Source: a bacterium | GTDB lineage: Bacteria; Latescibacterota; Latescibacteria; Latescibacterales; Latescibacteraceae | Assembly: GCA_021372535.1 (NCBI GenBank) | Contig: JAJFUH010000036.1 | Coordinates: 1 to 64,000 of the forward strand | Direction: 5' to 3' | Length of the DNA stretch: 64,000 bases | Shown here: piece after piece, positions 24,958 through 34,984 of the stretch | How the letters are laid out: each line of letters starts with the position of its first letter | Position numbering within the stretch: the stretch's first letter is position 1 | The notes under the pieces: model-generated | Seen by the model: only the letters and a program-made list of their open reading frames with translations | What the model was told of the DNA's origin: nothing | The model's database searches: none | Translations under genes and position numbers: made by a program

Positions 24958-25923
24958 TTGCGAACATATATTCTGAAACGTTTCGTGCACATGATTCCGC
25001 TGCTTCTGGGGATAACCTTTTTCAGCTTCCTGATTATCAGTCTTGCTCCCGGCGATTATCTCACCGCAATGTCCCAGAATCCGCAGATCAGCACCGCAAC
25101 AATCGAGGGACTCCGTGCGAAGTTCGGGCTTGACAGGCCCTGGTATATTCAGTATGCAAAGTGGCTCTGGAATGCGATCCACCTCGATTTCGGCTACTCG
25201 TTTGCCAACCAGGTGCCGGTGTTTTTCCTCATCCGGGAACGCATGCTCAATACGCTGATACTGGCCCTCTCGGCAGCGCTGTTCGCATGGGGGCTTTCCA
25301 TACCGCTTGGTATCATCAGCGCAGTCCGGCAAAACACGTGGGTCGACCGGTCGTCCTCGTTCGTATCGTTCATCGGGCTGTCCATACCAGAAGTGTTTTT
25401 TGCGCTTCTCATGGTGCTGTTCGCCGCAAAATCGGGGTGGTTTCCGGTAGGCGGCATGAAGTCGATAGATTTCGAATATCTGTCCTACCCGCGGCAGATT
25501 ATCGACCTTCTCTACCATCTCGTGCTTCCCACCATCGTGCTGGGGAGCATTTCCATGGCGGGACGGATGCGCCAGATGCGGGCGAACCTGCTCGATACCC
25601 TTCTTCAGGACTATATCCAGACCGCCCGCGCCAAAGGACTGAGCGAGCGTATCGTTATTTATAAGCATGCGCTCCGTAACGCCATCAATCCGCTCATTAC
25701 CCTGTTCGGATTCACCCTTGCAAACATGCTTTCGGGCGCATTTCTCGTCGAGGTCATCATGAGCTGGCCGGGCCTGGGAAGGCTTACCCTCGATGCGCTC
25801 TTTTCTCGCGATCTCTATCTCGTCATGGGCTCGCTCCTCATGGCGTCGGTCATGCTCATTTTAGGGAATCTTGCGGCCGATATTCTGCTCGCCCTTTCCG
25901 ACCCGAGGATCAGGTATGAATAG
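24958..25923 (+). CDS. ABC transporter permease, OppB/DppB type
   Basis: The 321-residue inner-membrane protein starts with TTG at 24958 (frame opening RTYILKRFVHMIPLLLGITF, the usual first helix of this family). It has six hydrophobic segments and the EAA-like loop QTARAKGLSERIVIYKHALRNAINPLI that contacts the ATPase subunits. It pairs with the next permease to form the channel. It overlaps the next gene by 8 bases. Confidence 0.93.
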   Translation: MRTYILKRFVHMIPLLLGITFFSFLIISLAPGDYLTAMSQNPQISTATIEGLRAKFGLDRPWYIQYAKWLWNAIHLDFGYSFANQVPVFFLIRERMLNTLILALSAALFAWGLSIPLGIISAVRQNTWVDRSSSFVSFIGLSIPEVFFALLMVLFAAKSGWFPVGGMKSIDFEYLSYPRQIIDLLYHLVLPTIVLGSISMAGRMRQMRANLLDTLLQDYIQTARAKGLSERIVIYKHALRNAINPLITLFGFTLANMLSGAFLVEVIMSWPGLGRLTLDALFSRDLYLVMGSLLMASVMLILGNLAADILLALSDPRIRYE

Positions 25924-27016
25924 TGAGCGGAAACAACTGTCCCAGTCGCCCTGGGCGCTTTTCTGGCGGCATCTCCGCAGGAACACCGTTGCCATGACCG
26001 GCGGTGTTATCCTGATTGTGCTGTACGCGGTTGCCCTCTTTGCCGGTTTCGCCGCGCCGTACGGCATGGAAACGCAGAACCGCACGCTCTTCTACTGCCC
26101 GCCGACCGGAATTCATTTTTGTGACGCTTCGGGGAAGTTTCATCCACGGCCTTTCGTTTACGGCAAAAAACTTGTCGACCGCCGCTGGACACAATACGCG
26201 GACGATACATCGCAGATGTACACCATCAGAATCGGTGTCAGAGGCGACCGTTATAAATTGTTCGGTCTCCTTACTTCAAGCTGGCATCTGTTCGGCGTCG
26301 GGGGTGATGGCCGTATTTTCCTGCTCGGTACGGATCAGTTCGGCAGGGATGTATTCTCACGGCTCCTGTATGGCGCACGGATTTCCCTGTCGGTCGGGCT
26401 TGTCGGCATATTGCTTTCGTTTACGTTCGGAATGCTGATCGGGGGCATATCGGGATATTTCGGCGGGCTGACCGATACGGTCATCATGCGGTTTACCGAG
26501 CTGGTCATGTCGGTTCCCGCGCTGTACCTTATCCTGGCGCTCCGCGCCGCATTTCCCACGAATATCGAGTCCGGCAGGATGTACCTGATAATCGTCGCGA
26601 TCCTCTCTTTCATAAGCTGGGCGAGCATGTCGAGAATTATCAGGGGCATGGTGCTTTCGATAAAGGAAAACGACTATGTCACGGCGGCGCGTTCGCTCGG
26701 GCTGGGTCATATGCGCATAATAATTAAGCACATTCTGCCCAATACGCTGTCGTTTGTAATCGTGGCGGCGACAATATCGGTGCCGGGATACATTTTAGGC
26801 GAAGTTGCGCTGTCGTTTCTGGGCGTCGGAATTTCCGAGCCGGTGGCGAGCTGGGGAAATATGCTCAATCAGGCGCAGAGTGTGCGGGTGCTGACATCGT
26901 TTCCGTGGATACTGGCTCCGGGATATGTGATATTTCTGACCGTTCTGGCGTTTAATTTTCTCGGCGACGGCCTCCGTGATGCCCTCGACCCGCGGAAAAT
27001 CATGGAATCGAAATAA
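25916..27016 (+). CDS. ABC transporter permease, OppC/DppC type, with long periplasmic insertion
   Basis: The protein (366 residues from ATG 25916) is the second permease. After the first helix (GGVILIVLYAVALFAGFAAPYG) comes a large predicted periplasmic segment of roughly 100 residues, then LGTDQFGRDVFSRLLYGARISL and the usual five helices with the EAA loop TAARSLGLGHMRIIIKHILPNTL. Typical OppC/DppC proteins are about 280-300 residues, so the insertion explains the extra length. The start is supported by an 8-base overlap with the preceding gene. Confidence 0.92.
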   Translation: MNSERKQLSQSPWALFWRHLRRNTVAMTGGVILIVLYAVALFAGFAAPYGMETQNRTLFYCPPTGIHFCDASGKFHPRPFVYGKKLVDRRWTQYADDTSQMYTIRIGVRGDRYKLFGLLTSSWHLFGVGGDGRIFLLGTDQFGRDVFSRLLYGARISLSVGLVGILLSFTFGMLIGGISGYFGGLTDTVIMRFTELVMSVPALYLILALRAAFPTNIESGRMYLIIVAILSFISWASMSRIIRGMVLSIKENDYVTAARSLGLGHMRIIIKHILPNTLSFVIVAATISVPGYILGEVALSFLGVGISEPVASWGNMLNQAQSVRVLTSFPWILAPGYVIFLTVLAFNFLGDGLRDALDPRKIMESK

Positions 27017-27096
27017 GTGTGTTTGTGATTTACATAAAAATGTAGCACATAGAATGCATTGTGGTATTACACAATGGAAAGAGTTCGGAGTACTCG

Positions 27097-28095
27097 ATGA
27101 GCGATCATCTGCTTGAGATCAGGGGACTGAAAACTTATTTTCATATGGAAACCGGCGTGGCGAAGGCTGTCGATGATGTCTCGTTCCACATTGACAAAGG
27201 AGAAACCATCGGGCTGGTCGGCGAGAGCGGCTGCGGCAAAAGCGTTACCGCGCTGTCAGTCATGCGGCTCATTCAGTCGCCTCCCGGGAGGATCGATGCC
27301 GGGGAAATTCTGTTCAACGGCCGTAACCTTCTCGCGCTTTCCGAATCGGAGATGCGCTCTGTCCGGGGAAACGATATCGCCATGATTTTTCAGGAGCCCA
27401 TGACCTCGCTCAATCCGGTTTTTACCATCGGTTCGCAGATAATAGAGGCGGTCAGGCTTCATCAGCGTGTCGGGAAGAACGAAGCCCGTAAACGCACCGT
27501 CGAAATGCTCAGGCTTGTCGGCATATCCGATCCCGAGCAGCGTGTCGATGAATATCCGCATCAGCTTTCGGGAGGGATGCGTCAGCGGGCGATGATAGCC
27601 ATGGCGCTCTCGTGCAATCCCGATCTGCTTATCGCCGACGAGCCGACCACTGCGCTCGATGTCACCATTCAGGCGCAGATCATGGAACTTCTCGCGCGGC
27701 TTCAGGATGAGCTTAAAATGGCGATCATTCTCATCACACACGATCTTGGCGTAGTTGCCGAATCAACGCGGCGCATGGCGGTCATGTATGCGGGACGTAT
27801 TGTCGAGGAAGGCTCGACCGGGGACATTTTCGCCGCCACGGCGCATCCGTACACGAGGGGTCTCATCGAATCGGTGCCGAGGCTCGATGCTCTTCAGGAT
27901 CGCCTGACTGTCATAAAGGGCACGGTGCCTGATCCTGCGGACCTGCCTCCCGGGTGTCCGTTCAATCCGCGGTGCCCGCTTGCGGATGACCGGTGCAGGA
28001 CGGAACTGCCGGAATTGAAAAGTGTCGGGACAAATCATTCATCGAGGTGTTTCAAGAGTGATAAGGTGACAGCGTGGAAAACAATAACAACATGA
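27097..28095 (+). CDS. ABC transporter ATP-binding protein, OppD/DppD type
   Basis: The protein (332 residues from ATG 27097, CGGAG 6 bases upstream) has Walker A GESGCGKS, signature LSGGMRQR, Walker B DLLIADEP and the C-terminal oligopeptide-transporter extension with the cysteine motif [15 protein letters not shown], which binds an iron-sulfur cluster in related proteins. It energises import together with the next ATPase. It overlaps the next gene. Confidence 0.95.
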   Translation: MSDHLLEIRGLKTYFHMETGVAKAVDDVSFHIDKGETIGLVGESGCGKSVTALSVMRLIQSPPGRIDAGEILFNGRNLLALSESEMRSVRGNDIAMIFQEPMTSLNPVFTIGSQIIEAVRLHQRVGKNEARKRTVEMLRLVGISDPEQRVDEYPHQLSGGMRQRAMIAMALSCNPDLLIADEPTTALDVTIQAQIMELLARLQDELKMAIILITHDLGVVAESTRRMAVMYAGRIVEEGSTGDIFAATAHPYTRGLIESVPRLDALQDRLTVIKGTVPDPADLPPGCPFNPRCPLADDRCRTELPELKSVGTNHSSRCFKSDKVTAWKTITT

Positions 28096-29048
28096 TTCTT
28101 ACCGTTAACGGCCTTAAAAAGCATTTTCCCATCAAAAAGGGACTTTTGTCGAAGGTTGTGGGATATGTCAAGGCTGTAGACGGCGTTTCTTTCGATATCA
28201 GGCGGGGCGAAACCCTCGGGCTGGTCGGCGAGAGCGGCTGCGGAAAAACGACGACCGGAAGGCTCATTCTGCGGCTTATCGAGGCAACTGCTGGAGCGGT
28301 GACGTTTGACGGGGAGGATGTTTTTGCGGCGAAACGGTCGGAGCTCCGTGTTTTCCGCCGGAGGATGCAGATCATCTTTCAGGACCCGTACAGTTCCCTT
28401 AATCCCCGGATGACTGTGGGAAGCATGATCTCCGAGGTGCTCAGGGTGCATAATCTTGCATCGGGAAAGGCGGTGCATGAGCGGGTAGGGGAACTGCTTG
28501 ACATGGTCGGCCTTGCCCCGCGGCATGCGTATCTGTATCCCCACGAATTTTCGGGCGGACAGCGGCAGCGCATCGGTATCGCACGCGCCCTCGCCGTTTC
28601 CCCGGAATTCATTGTCGGCGATGAACCGGTGAGCGCCCTCGATGTTTCTATCCAGGCGCAGATAATCAATCTGCTCCAGGACCTGCAGGCGCGGCTCGGC
28701 CTGACCTACCTTTTCATCGCGCACGATCTGAGCGTCGTCCGGCACATATCGAACAGGGTTGCGGTGATGTATCTCGGTAAAATCGTCGAGCTTGCCGATT
28801 CAGCCGTGCTTTATGAGAATCCCCTTCATCCGTACACGACCGCTCTCATGTCGGCGGTACCAATACCCGATCCGAGCGTTCATAAGAAGAGAATCATTCT
28901 GGGCGGCGATGTTCCCTCTGCCTCGATGATTCCCACGGGATGTCCGTTTCACACACGGTGTCCCGAATGTATCGATGACTGTAAAGTCACCGTCCCGGAG
29001 CTCGAAGACAAGGGAAACGGTCACATGGCGGCATGTATCCTCCGCTGA
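28074..29048 (+). CDS. ABC transporter ATP-binding protein, OppF/DppF type
   Basis: The 324-residue partner ATPase has Walker [10 protein letters not shown], signature FSGGQRQR, Walker B FIVGDEP and the C-terminal cysteine motif [15 protein letters not shown] prefer the GTG at 28074 because AAGGTGA lies 5-6 bases upstream; an in-frame ATG at 28092 forms an ATGA overlap with the oppD stop and is the alternative. It closes the complete five-gene importer (binding protein, two permeases, two ATPases). Confidence 0.94.
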   Translation: MENNNNMILTVNGLKKHFPIKKGLLSKVVGYVKAVDGVSFDIRRGETLGLVGESGCGKTTTGRLILRLIEATAGAVTFDGEDVFAAKRSELRVFRRRMQIIFQDPYSSLNPRMTVGSMISEVLRVHNLASGKAVHERVGELLDMVGLAPRHAYLYPHEFSGGQRQRIGIARALAVSPEFIVGDEPVSALDVSIQAQIINLLQDLQARLGLTYLFIAHDLSVVRHISNRVAVMYLGKIVELADSAVLYENPLHPYTTALMSAVPIPDPSVHKKRIILGGDVPSASMIPTGCPFHTRCPECIDDCKVTVPELEDKGNGHMAACILR

Positions 29049-29172
29049 TGGAACATGTGCCAGATAAAATTTCATACCGACACAATAACGATTCACGGAA
29101 ATAAAGGGCAGCATATACCATCACGCTCGCATGACTTTTGAGCAGAACCATCAATGAACGGGGATAATTCTG

Positions 29173-32100
29173 ATGAATTCGCTTCATATTTTTGCTGTTT
29201 GTCTGAAAAGGCTGAGCTTTATCCTGATTCTTTTGTGCGGGGCATTTGTATCGCCGCACAGTGCCTATGCGATTGACAGTATCGACACAAAGTATTTTAC
29301 GATAATATACGATGAGAACGGAGAATTCACCGCCGGTGAAATTGCTAAGTTCTGCGATGATGTCTATGAAAAACTCATGGCAACCTATGATTCCTTCGAT
29401 GATAATCCCCGCGTTACCTGTCTCGTGAATGACGCGGTCGATCTTGCCAACGGTTATGCCATCTACTACCAGAATACGATCACCATATATGCCACCAATA
29501 TGGATTATGAACTTCGCGGTCAGTCGAGCTGGCTGAGAAATGTGTTCGTGCACGAGATGACTCATATGGTGGCGCTTAAAAAGGCTGCCCGTGGCCCGGT
29601 GAATTATACCGAAATAGGGGGGGGAAAATACAACAAGAATCCCGACTTCGACATATCCGTCGCTCTCTACCATCTCTCGCAGCCGGCGTGGTTTTCGGAA
29701 GGCACGGCGCAGGTCGCCGCCGAAACGTATGGTTCCGAGAGGTGGGATACGCACCGTGATATGGTTCTCAGAGCGGCATGGTATGAAAATTCTCTGCTTA
29801 ACTTCGATGAAATGTCCGTTCTCTCCGGTCAGAAGGGGATGGATGCCGAGATGGTTTATAACCAGGGTTATGCCCTTTTACGGTATATAAAAAATACATA
29901 CGGTTATGACAAGGTCATCGCGCTCAATAACTCCTCGGGTCTTTTCGATTTCAATCCTACCATCTCGGGTGTTCTCGGTATCAGCTCTAAAAAGCTGTAC
30001 GAGAACTGGAGTAAATCGCTCGATGAACGGTATGCTTCCTTCAGGAACAGGCCGCCTGTCGAGGGTGAACTCGCTCAGGACAATGGCGCAATGGACTATT
30101 TTCCGGCCGTTTCCCCCGATGGGCGCTATCTTGCATGGCTCTCGGACAGAGGCAGGGATTATGCCATCACGGACCTCATGCTTACCGACCTTTCAACGGG
30201 GAAAACGCGCCGCATTGTCAAGGATGTCGATTACCGGGTGTCATGGTCTCATGACTCGGCCAGGCTCATATATGTCAAACGGCCTCCGAAGTACCCGAAT
30301 TTTTACGATATCTATACATTCGATATCAAAACGGAAAAAGAAAGACGTATTTCCGTCCGGATGCGCGGTGTCGACCCCTCCTTTTCGCCCGGCGACAGTC
30401 TTATCGTGTTTGTAAGGAACGAGGGCGGCAATAATGCGCTCGCGGTCATGAACGCGGATGGCTCCGGGCTTCGCTACCTGACTTCCACGCACGACGGCAC
30501 CCAGTTTTATCGCCCTTCCTTCTCGCCCGACGGATCGCGGATTATCTTCGGACTCTACCGTCAGAACCAGGACCGCGATATTGCAATTATCGATGCCGGT
30601 GAGCGCTCGTACCGCTACAAGTGGGATATTGCGGATTCCACATCGGGATACTCGGATTCGACCTCGTTTGCGGAAGAGGCCAATTTCAAGCTCATGATCG
30701 GTTCATCGGCTGATGAACGCGACCCGTGTTTTCTGCCGGATGGCAGCGGGTTCGTGTATTCATCAGACAGGACAGGTGTTTTCAATATATACAAGCTCGA
30801 TTTTGCCACAAGCAGGGCATCACGCCTGACCGATGTCTATGGCGGCGCTTTCTGTCCTTCAGCCGCCGGAAACGGCGAAGTGTATTATGCGGGCTACAAG
30901 GCACGTGATTTTTCCATCTACAGGACATCTCTCGATAAAACCGTTGAAGAAATCAGAACGGTCAATGAAGATCGCACCTACCTCGTACAGCCCGAGAAAT
31001 TCGACCTCTCCAAAAATTTTGCCGCGCAGCCGCTGACCCGCAAGAGAATCGTGAATGCCATTGTTCCCACATTCAATATCGGTCCTTCGTTCATCGGGAG
31101 CAGGTTCGGTCTGAATGTCGTGAATATGGGCGCGGATGTCTATGTATCCGATCTGCTCGGTCAGGATGCATTCATGTTCTCCGGCAGCGTGGGAAAAAAC
31201 CTCAAGGAGGATGTCAGGCTCAACAACAGTTTCGACATTTACTATCAGCGTAAACTGGTGCCCGTTACATCGAGCACGTATACTCATTCACCGACTCTCT
31301 ACGCGGAAGTATCCCGTGCGGAGATACATAACCTCATCGGGCGTTTGAACGGCGAGGCAGATTCGGTGTATTTCGCCGATATCGACGAGCTGGGCTACAA
31401 GAATGTGCTCCATGACCTTCATCAGGAGATAACGATTTCGGACATTTACCGTCACGAATTCCGTGATTATACCATGGGTATTCACATACCCCTTGCCCCG
31501 CGTCACAGTTTCATTATCGAGGGGGGACACCGGGAATATTATGAAACGCTGGGACGCGATCAGAATGTAAAGGATTTATCGACTTTTACGGTGAACGGAA
31601 ATGATATTACCGATCAGGTGCCGGGCGCCCGGAGTTCATGGCTGTATCAGAACCGGTTTTTCACCGATCTCGAATACTTCAGCAGCAACGAGTTATCGCT
31701 CGCATATTCCTATTCCAGAATAAAACCTACAGCCGATTCGGACATTTCACCTCAGGGAACCGCGGCATTGTTCAGGTATAAGCACATGAGAGCCGCCGTT
31801 GCGGATTCCCTCGTGGGACAGATAACGCTGTATGTCCCGATGGGGATTTACAGCGACGGGTCGTTTGCAATGGGCTCCTATCAGATGGACCCGCTTCTCG
31901 ATGATTACCGGCCGTACACGAAAAAACTCGATGTGAACGAGTATCTGCTGTATCTCCAGAGAAACCAGAAAATGCCGCAGTGGAATCATGTTCTGAGCGG
32001 AACGGCGCTGATCGGATACAGGGACCTTTCGTTAAAAGACCCGTGGAAAGGCGAAGGCAGCGGTTATGAGTGGCCGCTGAAATACTACCTCGGAGGACGG

Positions 32101-32469
32101 ATTCTTTCGGGATACCCGTATTTTGCGTTCTGGGGCTCAAAGATTTTTTACAGCAGGTTCGAATATGTTTTCCCGGTTCAGCCTTATATATTCAGGAATG
32201 TATTGGGATTGCAGTTCCAGCGCCTCTATGGTTCCGCCTTTTTCGAGGCCGCCAAGACCTGGAATTTCCAGAAAATGAGCATGGACAGGATTCGCGCGGG
32301 TTCATTCAAACGGGATGTCGGTGTCGAATTGAGACTCAAAATGGTCAGTTTTTACCGGCTGACAACGCTTTTAACGGCAAGGATCGCATGGCCGCTCGAT
32401 GATATGAACGATTCCCCCTACAAAGACCAGCGCGATGCCCGGCGGTATTATTTCGAGCTGAGGATGTAG
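29173..32469 (+). CDS. metallopeptidase-like + TolB-type propeller + outer-membrane barrel protein
   Basis: The 1098-residue protein has a signal peptide (cleaved near AYA, residue 33), then a peptidase-MA-like domain with HEMTH at 127-131 and a likely third zinc ligand Glu176 in WFSEGTAQ. A TolB/PD40-type beta-propeller spans about 300-640 (FPAVSPDGRYLAWLSDR, PSFSPDGSRIIFG, DPCFLPDGSGFVYSSDRTG). The last 450 residues alternate polar and hydrophobic strands rich in aromatic residues and resemble an outer-membrane barrel. It should sit in the outer membrane with peptidase and propeller in the periplasm, perhaps for proteolysis or envelope assembly. It is followed 2 bases later by an LptE-like lipoprotein gene. 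Confidence 0.85.
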   Translation: MNSLHIFAVCLKRLSFILILLCGAFVSPHSAYAIDSIDTKYFTIIYDENGEFTAGEIAKFCDDVYEKLMATYDSFDDNPRVTCLVNDAVDLANGYAIYYQNTITIYATNMDYELRGQSSWLRNVFVHEMTHMVALKKAARGPVNYTEIGGGKYNKNPDFDISVALYHLSQPAWFSEGTAQVAAETYGSERWDTHRDMVLRAAWYENSLLNFDEMSVLSGQKGMDAEMVYNQGYALLRYIKNTYGYDKVIALNNSSGLFDFNPTISGVLGISSKKLYENWSKSLDERYASFRNRPPVEGELAQDNGAMDYFPAVSPDGRYLAWLSDRGRDYAITDLMLTDLSTGKTRRIVKDVDYRVSWSHDSARLIYVKRPPKYPNFYDIYTFDIKTEKERRISVRMRGVDPSFSPGDSLIVFVRNEGGNNALAVMNADGSGLRYLTSTHDGTQFYRPSFSPDGSRIIFGLYRQNQDRDIAIIDAGERSYRYKWDIADSTSGYSDSTSFAEEANFKLMIGSSADERDPCFLPDGSGFVYSSDRTGVFNIYKLDFATSRASRLTDVYGGAFCPSAAGNGEVYYAGYKARDFSIYRTSLDKTVEEIRTVNEDRTYLVQPEKFDLSKNFAAQPLTRKRIVNAIVPTFNIGPSFIGSRFGLNVVNMGADVYVSDLLGQDAFMFSGSVGKNLKEDVRLNNSFDIYYQRKLVPVTSSTYTHSPTLYAEVSRAEIHNLIGRLNGEADSVYFADIDELGYKNVLHDLHQEITISDIYRHEFRDYTMGIHIPLAPRHSFIIEGGHREYYETLGRDQNVKDLSTFTVNGNDITDQVPGARSSWLYQNRFFTDLEYFSSNELSLAYSYSRIKPTADSDISPQGTAALFRYKHMRAAVADSLVGQITLYVPMGIYSDGSFAMGSYQMDPLLDDYRPYTKKLDVNEYLLYLQRNQKMPQWNHVLSGTALIGYRDLSLKDPWKGEGSGYEWPLKYYLGGRILSGYPYFAFWGSKIFYSRFEYVFPVQPYIFRNVLGLQFQRLYGSAFFEAAKTWNFQKMSMDRIRAGSFKRDVGVELRLKMVSFYRLTTLLTARIAWPLDDMNDSPYKDQRDARRYYFELRM

Positions 32470-32471
32470 AC

Positions 32472-32975
32472 ATGTACAGGATTCTCACGGCTGTTCTTCT
32501 GCTGTTTTTATGCGCCGGATGCAGTTATTACAGTGTTTCCGGCTCGCTGCCGGGCCACATAAAAACCGCCGCGGTCCCGCTGTTCGAAAACAAGACGGTC
32601 GAAGCGGGTATTGTCGAGGACCTGACCGACGCCATCGAGGCGGCTATCATTAAAAACGGTAATATGAAGATAACCGGTGAGTTTCAGGCTGATGCGGTTG
32701 TCAAGGGCACGATTGTTGAGCTGATAGACGAAGCCGATACCTTTTCGAAAAGCGAGAGCGCCAAACAGTTCAAGATTCGTATTTTCGCCGATGTTCAGTT
32801 CTTTGACCGTGTTAAAAACAAGGCGATCTGGGAAGAAAACAAAATGGAGGGGTGGGCCCGGTACGATGCTTCCGGATCATCGGGCTCTGATGGTTTGACA
32901 CGTGAAGAGGCGATATCGGAAGCGCTCAAGATGCTTGCCGAAAAAATCATCGATAACACGGTTTCGGGATGGTAA
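32472..32975 (+). CDS. lptE: LptE-like LPS-assembly lipoprotein
   Basis: The 167-residue protein has a lipoprotein signal (lipobox CAGC, Cys17) and the LptE pattern: SYYSVSGSLPGHIKTAAVPLFENKT, then VEDLTDAIEAAIIKNGNMKI and a C-terminal helix EEAISEALKMLAEKIIDNTVSGW-like ending. LptE is the outer-membrane lipoprotein that plugs LptD during LPS insertion. GAGGA lies before the ATG and the gap to the upstream barrel gene is 2 bases, so the two are co-expressed. LptD is not in the window. Confidence 0.85.
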   Translation: MYRILTAVLLLFLCAGCSYYSVSGSLPGHIKTAAVPLFENKTVEAGIVEDLTDAIEAAIIKNGNMKITGEFQADAVVKGTIVELIDEADTFSKSESAKQFKIRIFADVQFFDRVKNKAIWEENKMEGWARYDASGSSGSDGLTREEAISEALKMLAEKIIDNTVSGW

Positions 32976-32980
32976 AAAGA

Positions 32981-33040
32981 TAGGCATAAGGCATAAGGTG
33001 CAAGGGACAAAGAGTCAAAGGGAAAAAGGGAGAAAAGAGA
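32981..33040 (+). repeat. short-period AGGCATA / GACAAAG repeat stretch
   Basis: Behind the lptE stop are two AGGCATA units, an AGGTGCA unit, then GGGACAAAGAGTCAAAGGGAAAAAGGG-like units of 7-8 bases. It joins two unit types, the second shared with 23092-23130 and 54661-54812. It is non-coding and lies in the convergent gap before the GH3-like gene. Confidence 0.5.
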
Positions 33041-33158
33041 ACAGTTCTAATGTGCGATTTACGATATGTACAAGTCAGCCAAGTCAAAATCGTACATTGA
33101 ATATGCTGTCGTTATAAATCATCAATAATGCATATATAATATTATAAAAATATTATCT

Positions 33159-33199
33159 GTATAAATCCGCCCAATCCGCGTAAATCCGCGTTCTATTAA
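33159..33199 (-). repeat. dispersed intergenic repeat B, copy 3 (inverted)
   Basis: Read on the minus strand this is AATAGAACGCGGATTTACG followed by CGGATTGGGCGGATTTA, nearly identical in its first 25 bases to 7874-7898. It lies in the convergent gap between lptE and the GH3-like gene. An AT-only hairpin (ATAATATT/AATATTAT, 33136-33156) is just beside it. Confidence 0.65.
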
Positions 33200-33235
33200 A
33201 TTTTATAAATTGATCGGGGTATCACTCCTTCCGCG

Positions 33236-34984
33236 TTATTTTTCCTCCTGATTATACTGCAAGCCGGTTCCTGCCGGATACAGAGCCGAGATATCGGCGG
33301 GCAGCTTCCCGTGGGGCTTGAGCTTTCCGGAAATGACATCGATAGCGGCGTCCATGGAATGGACAGAAGGGGAGTTGGTTGCTACAAAAGCCCGGAATTC
33401 GGGGAATTCATTGATGATATACGGACTGTAAAATGATATGGCGATGGTTTGTTTATTTGTTTTTGTGATATTACGGATAAGATTCTTTGCTTCCTTCGTG
33501 AGCCGGTCTTCGGTCGGATGCGGTTTGATGAAAAATGAACAGAGAACCACATTTGCCTCTTTTACCCGCCGTAAAACTTCACGTTCAATGCTTTTGTCAG
33601 GAACCCCGATTACATTCATATGTTCGATGTATTCATAGGTCTGGACAAACTTGTTGTCATAAATTGTTGCGTCATAGCTTGAATACTCATCGACAAATGC
33701 TATCGAAACAATCGTTTGTTTTTTAAAATCGAGGGGAAGAATGTTCCCTTCGTTTTTAACGAGGGTGACCGAAGCTTCGGAAATATCTTTTGCGGTCTGG
33801 TCATACTCAGGAAGGCCGATACCTGCCACACCCCGCGGTGGAACATCGGTATCGATCAGATGAAGCTCCATTTTTTCTTTCATGGCCATGATGGCTTTAA
33901 TCGATGATTCGAACATGGTCATATCCATATGGCCTTCTCCGGCCTCGAATAACAAAAGGTCGATAACCGGTATTTCCGATTGTCTGGTCTCCGGGATAAT
34001 GAGCATGTCATATCCGGCTTTAAGGCTGGCAAGCACATAATTCATCTGCATGAGAGGGGATGAAGGGGCCTGTTCGTTTTCGATGAAACTGTTTACCACA
34101 AGACCGTTGAATCCCAGACGGTTCCGCAGTATCTCACCGATGAGATTATGCGCTTCCATGAGCGGAGACTGTGCCGGATCCACGCTCAGGATTATAGGTG
34201 TGCCCATGACAGAATATACGCCTGCATCGATACATTTCTTGAATGGTACAAGGCAGGAGGTGCTGCTGTCGGCGGATTGCGTGCCGGCGATCTTCTCAAT
34301 CGGAAAATATTTCAGGCAGGCGGCGACTCTGGCTTCCTGGCATCCCTTGATAAAATTCATGCTGAGATTGGTGACGGTCTCTGTATCGCTTGAAAAACTC
34401 CTGTTTTTGAACTGATCCTCAAATGCATCGGGCGTGTTGACGACCGGCGCAAAAATCCAGTTGATTCCCTGCGCTTTTGCTTCGATCCCGGTGATTTTAC
34501 CTTCACGATAAGCATAATCGATGGAACCGGTTGCGCCAATACCCATGGGAAACGTAAAACGGGTGGCTTTTTTATCCCAGTACCACGCTCCGGTTTCAAA
34601 ATCGGCGCCTATGAGGAGCGGTACGGTATATTGTTCCTGCATCTGATCGATTTCTCCGAGAAGCTTGTTGGCATTAAATTCGTAAAGGTTTTCCGATTTT
34701 GTTTTTTCCGAGGGAGGTATGAGATAAATACCGCCGGGTTTGTATTTACGGATAAGGGTATTGATATTCTGCATATAGGCGGGTTCGAGAAAATAACGGA
34801 TCGGATTGACACTAAGACAAAAAATCTGTCCGATCTTCTGCGGATCTGTCATGGTCGAAAGCGTATCGGCGAACCATGTGTCCGGAGTAGTTGTATTTAC
34901 CTGTTTTTCACATCCGGTATGGAATAAACACACTACAGCAAAAGACAGCGAGAGGACGAGCGAGGCATTCTTTTTAAATCTCAT
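33236..34984 (-). CDS. GH3-like lipoprotein lacking the catalytic residues
   Basis: The 582-residue protein has a lipoprotein-type signal peptide (Cys25 in FHTGC; His at -3 is unusual) and a glycoside hydrolase family 3 N-terminal barrel: SDPQKIGQ-like TDPQKIGQIF, PGGIYLIPP, PLLIGADFETG, WIFAPVVNTPD. Catalytic sites have drifted. The conserved KHFPGHG is KYFPIEK (225-231), and the nucleophile strand GLVVTD/S-D reads GLVVNSF, so the Asp is Ser299. A C-terminal GH3-like second domain with ASVTLVKNEGNILPL is present. It is probably a sugar-binding or regulatory protein rather than a glycosidase. Its ATG overlaps the SSS symporter stop (ATGA), so the two act together. Confidence 0.85.
   Translation of the reverse strand: MRFKKNASLVLSLSFAVVCLFHTGCEKQVNTTTPDTWFADTLSTMTDPQKIGQIFCLSVNPIRYFLEPAYMQNINTLIRKYKPGGIYLIPPSEKTKSENLYEFNANKLLGEIDQMQEQYTVPLLIGADFETGAWYWDKKATRFTFPMGIGATGSIDYAYREGKITGIEAKAQGINWIFAPVVNTPDAFEDQFKNRSFSSDTETVTNLSMNFIKGCQEARVAACLKYFPIEKIAGTQSADSSTSCLVPFKKCIDAGVYSVMGTPIILSVDPAQSPLMEAHNLIGEILRNRLGFNGLVVNSFIENEQAPSSPLMQMNYVLASLKAGYDMLIIPETRQSEIPVIDLLLFEAGEGHMDMTMFESSIKAIMAMKEKMELHLIDTDVPPRGVAGIGLPEYDQTAKDISEASVTLVKNEGNILPLDFKKQTIVSIAFVDEYSSYDATIYDNKFVQTYEYIEHMNVIGVPDKSIEREVLRRVKEANVVLCSFFIKPHPTEDRLTKEAKNLIRNITKTNKQTIAISFYSPYIINEFPEFRAFVATNSPSVHSMDAAIDVISGKLKPHGKLPADISALYPAGTGLQYNQEEK

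Noticed and set aside
23677-25668. 663-codon open frame on the minus strand opposite the ABC binding protein and permease genes
   Set aside because: The plus-strand frames match SBP_bac_5 and OppB families with correct motifs. The antisense frame has no recognisable domain and reflects codon-position bias.
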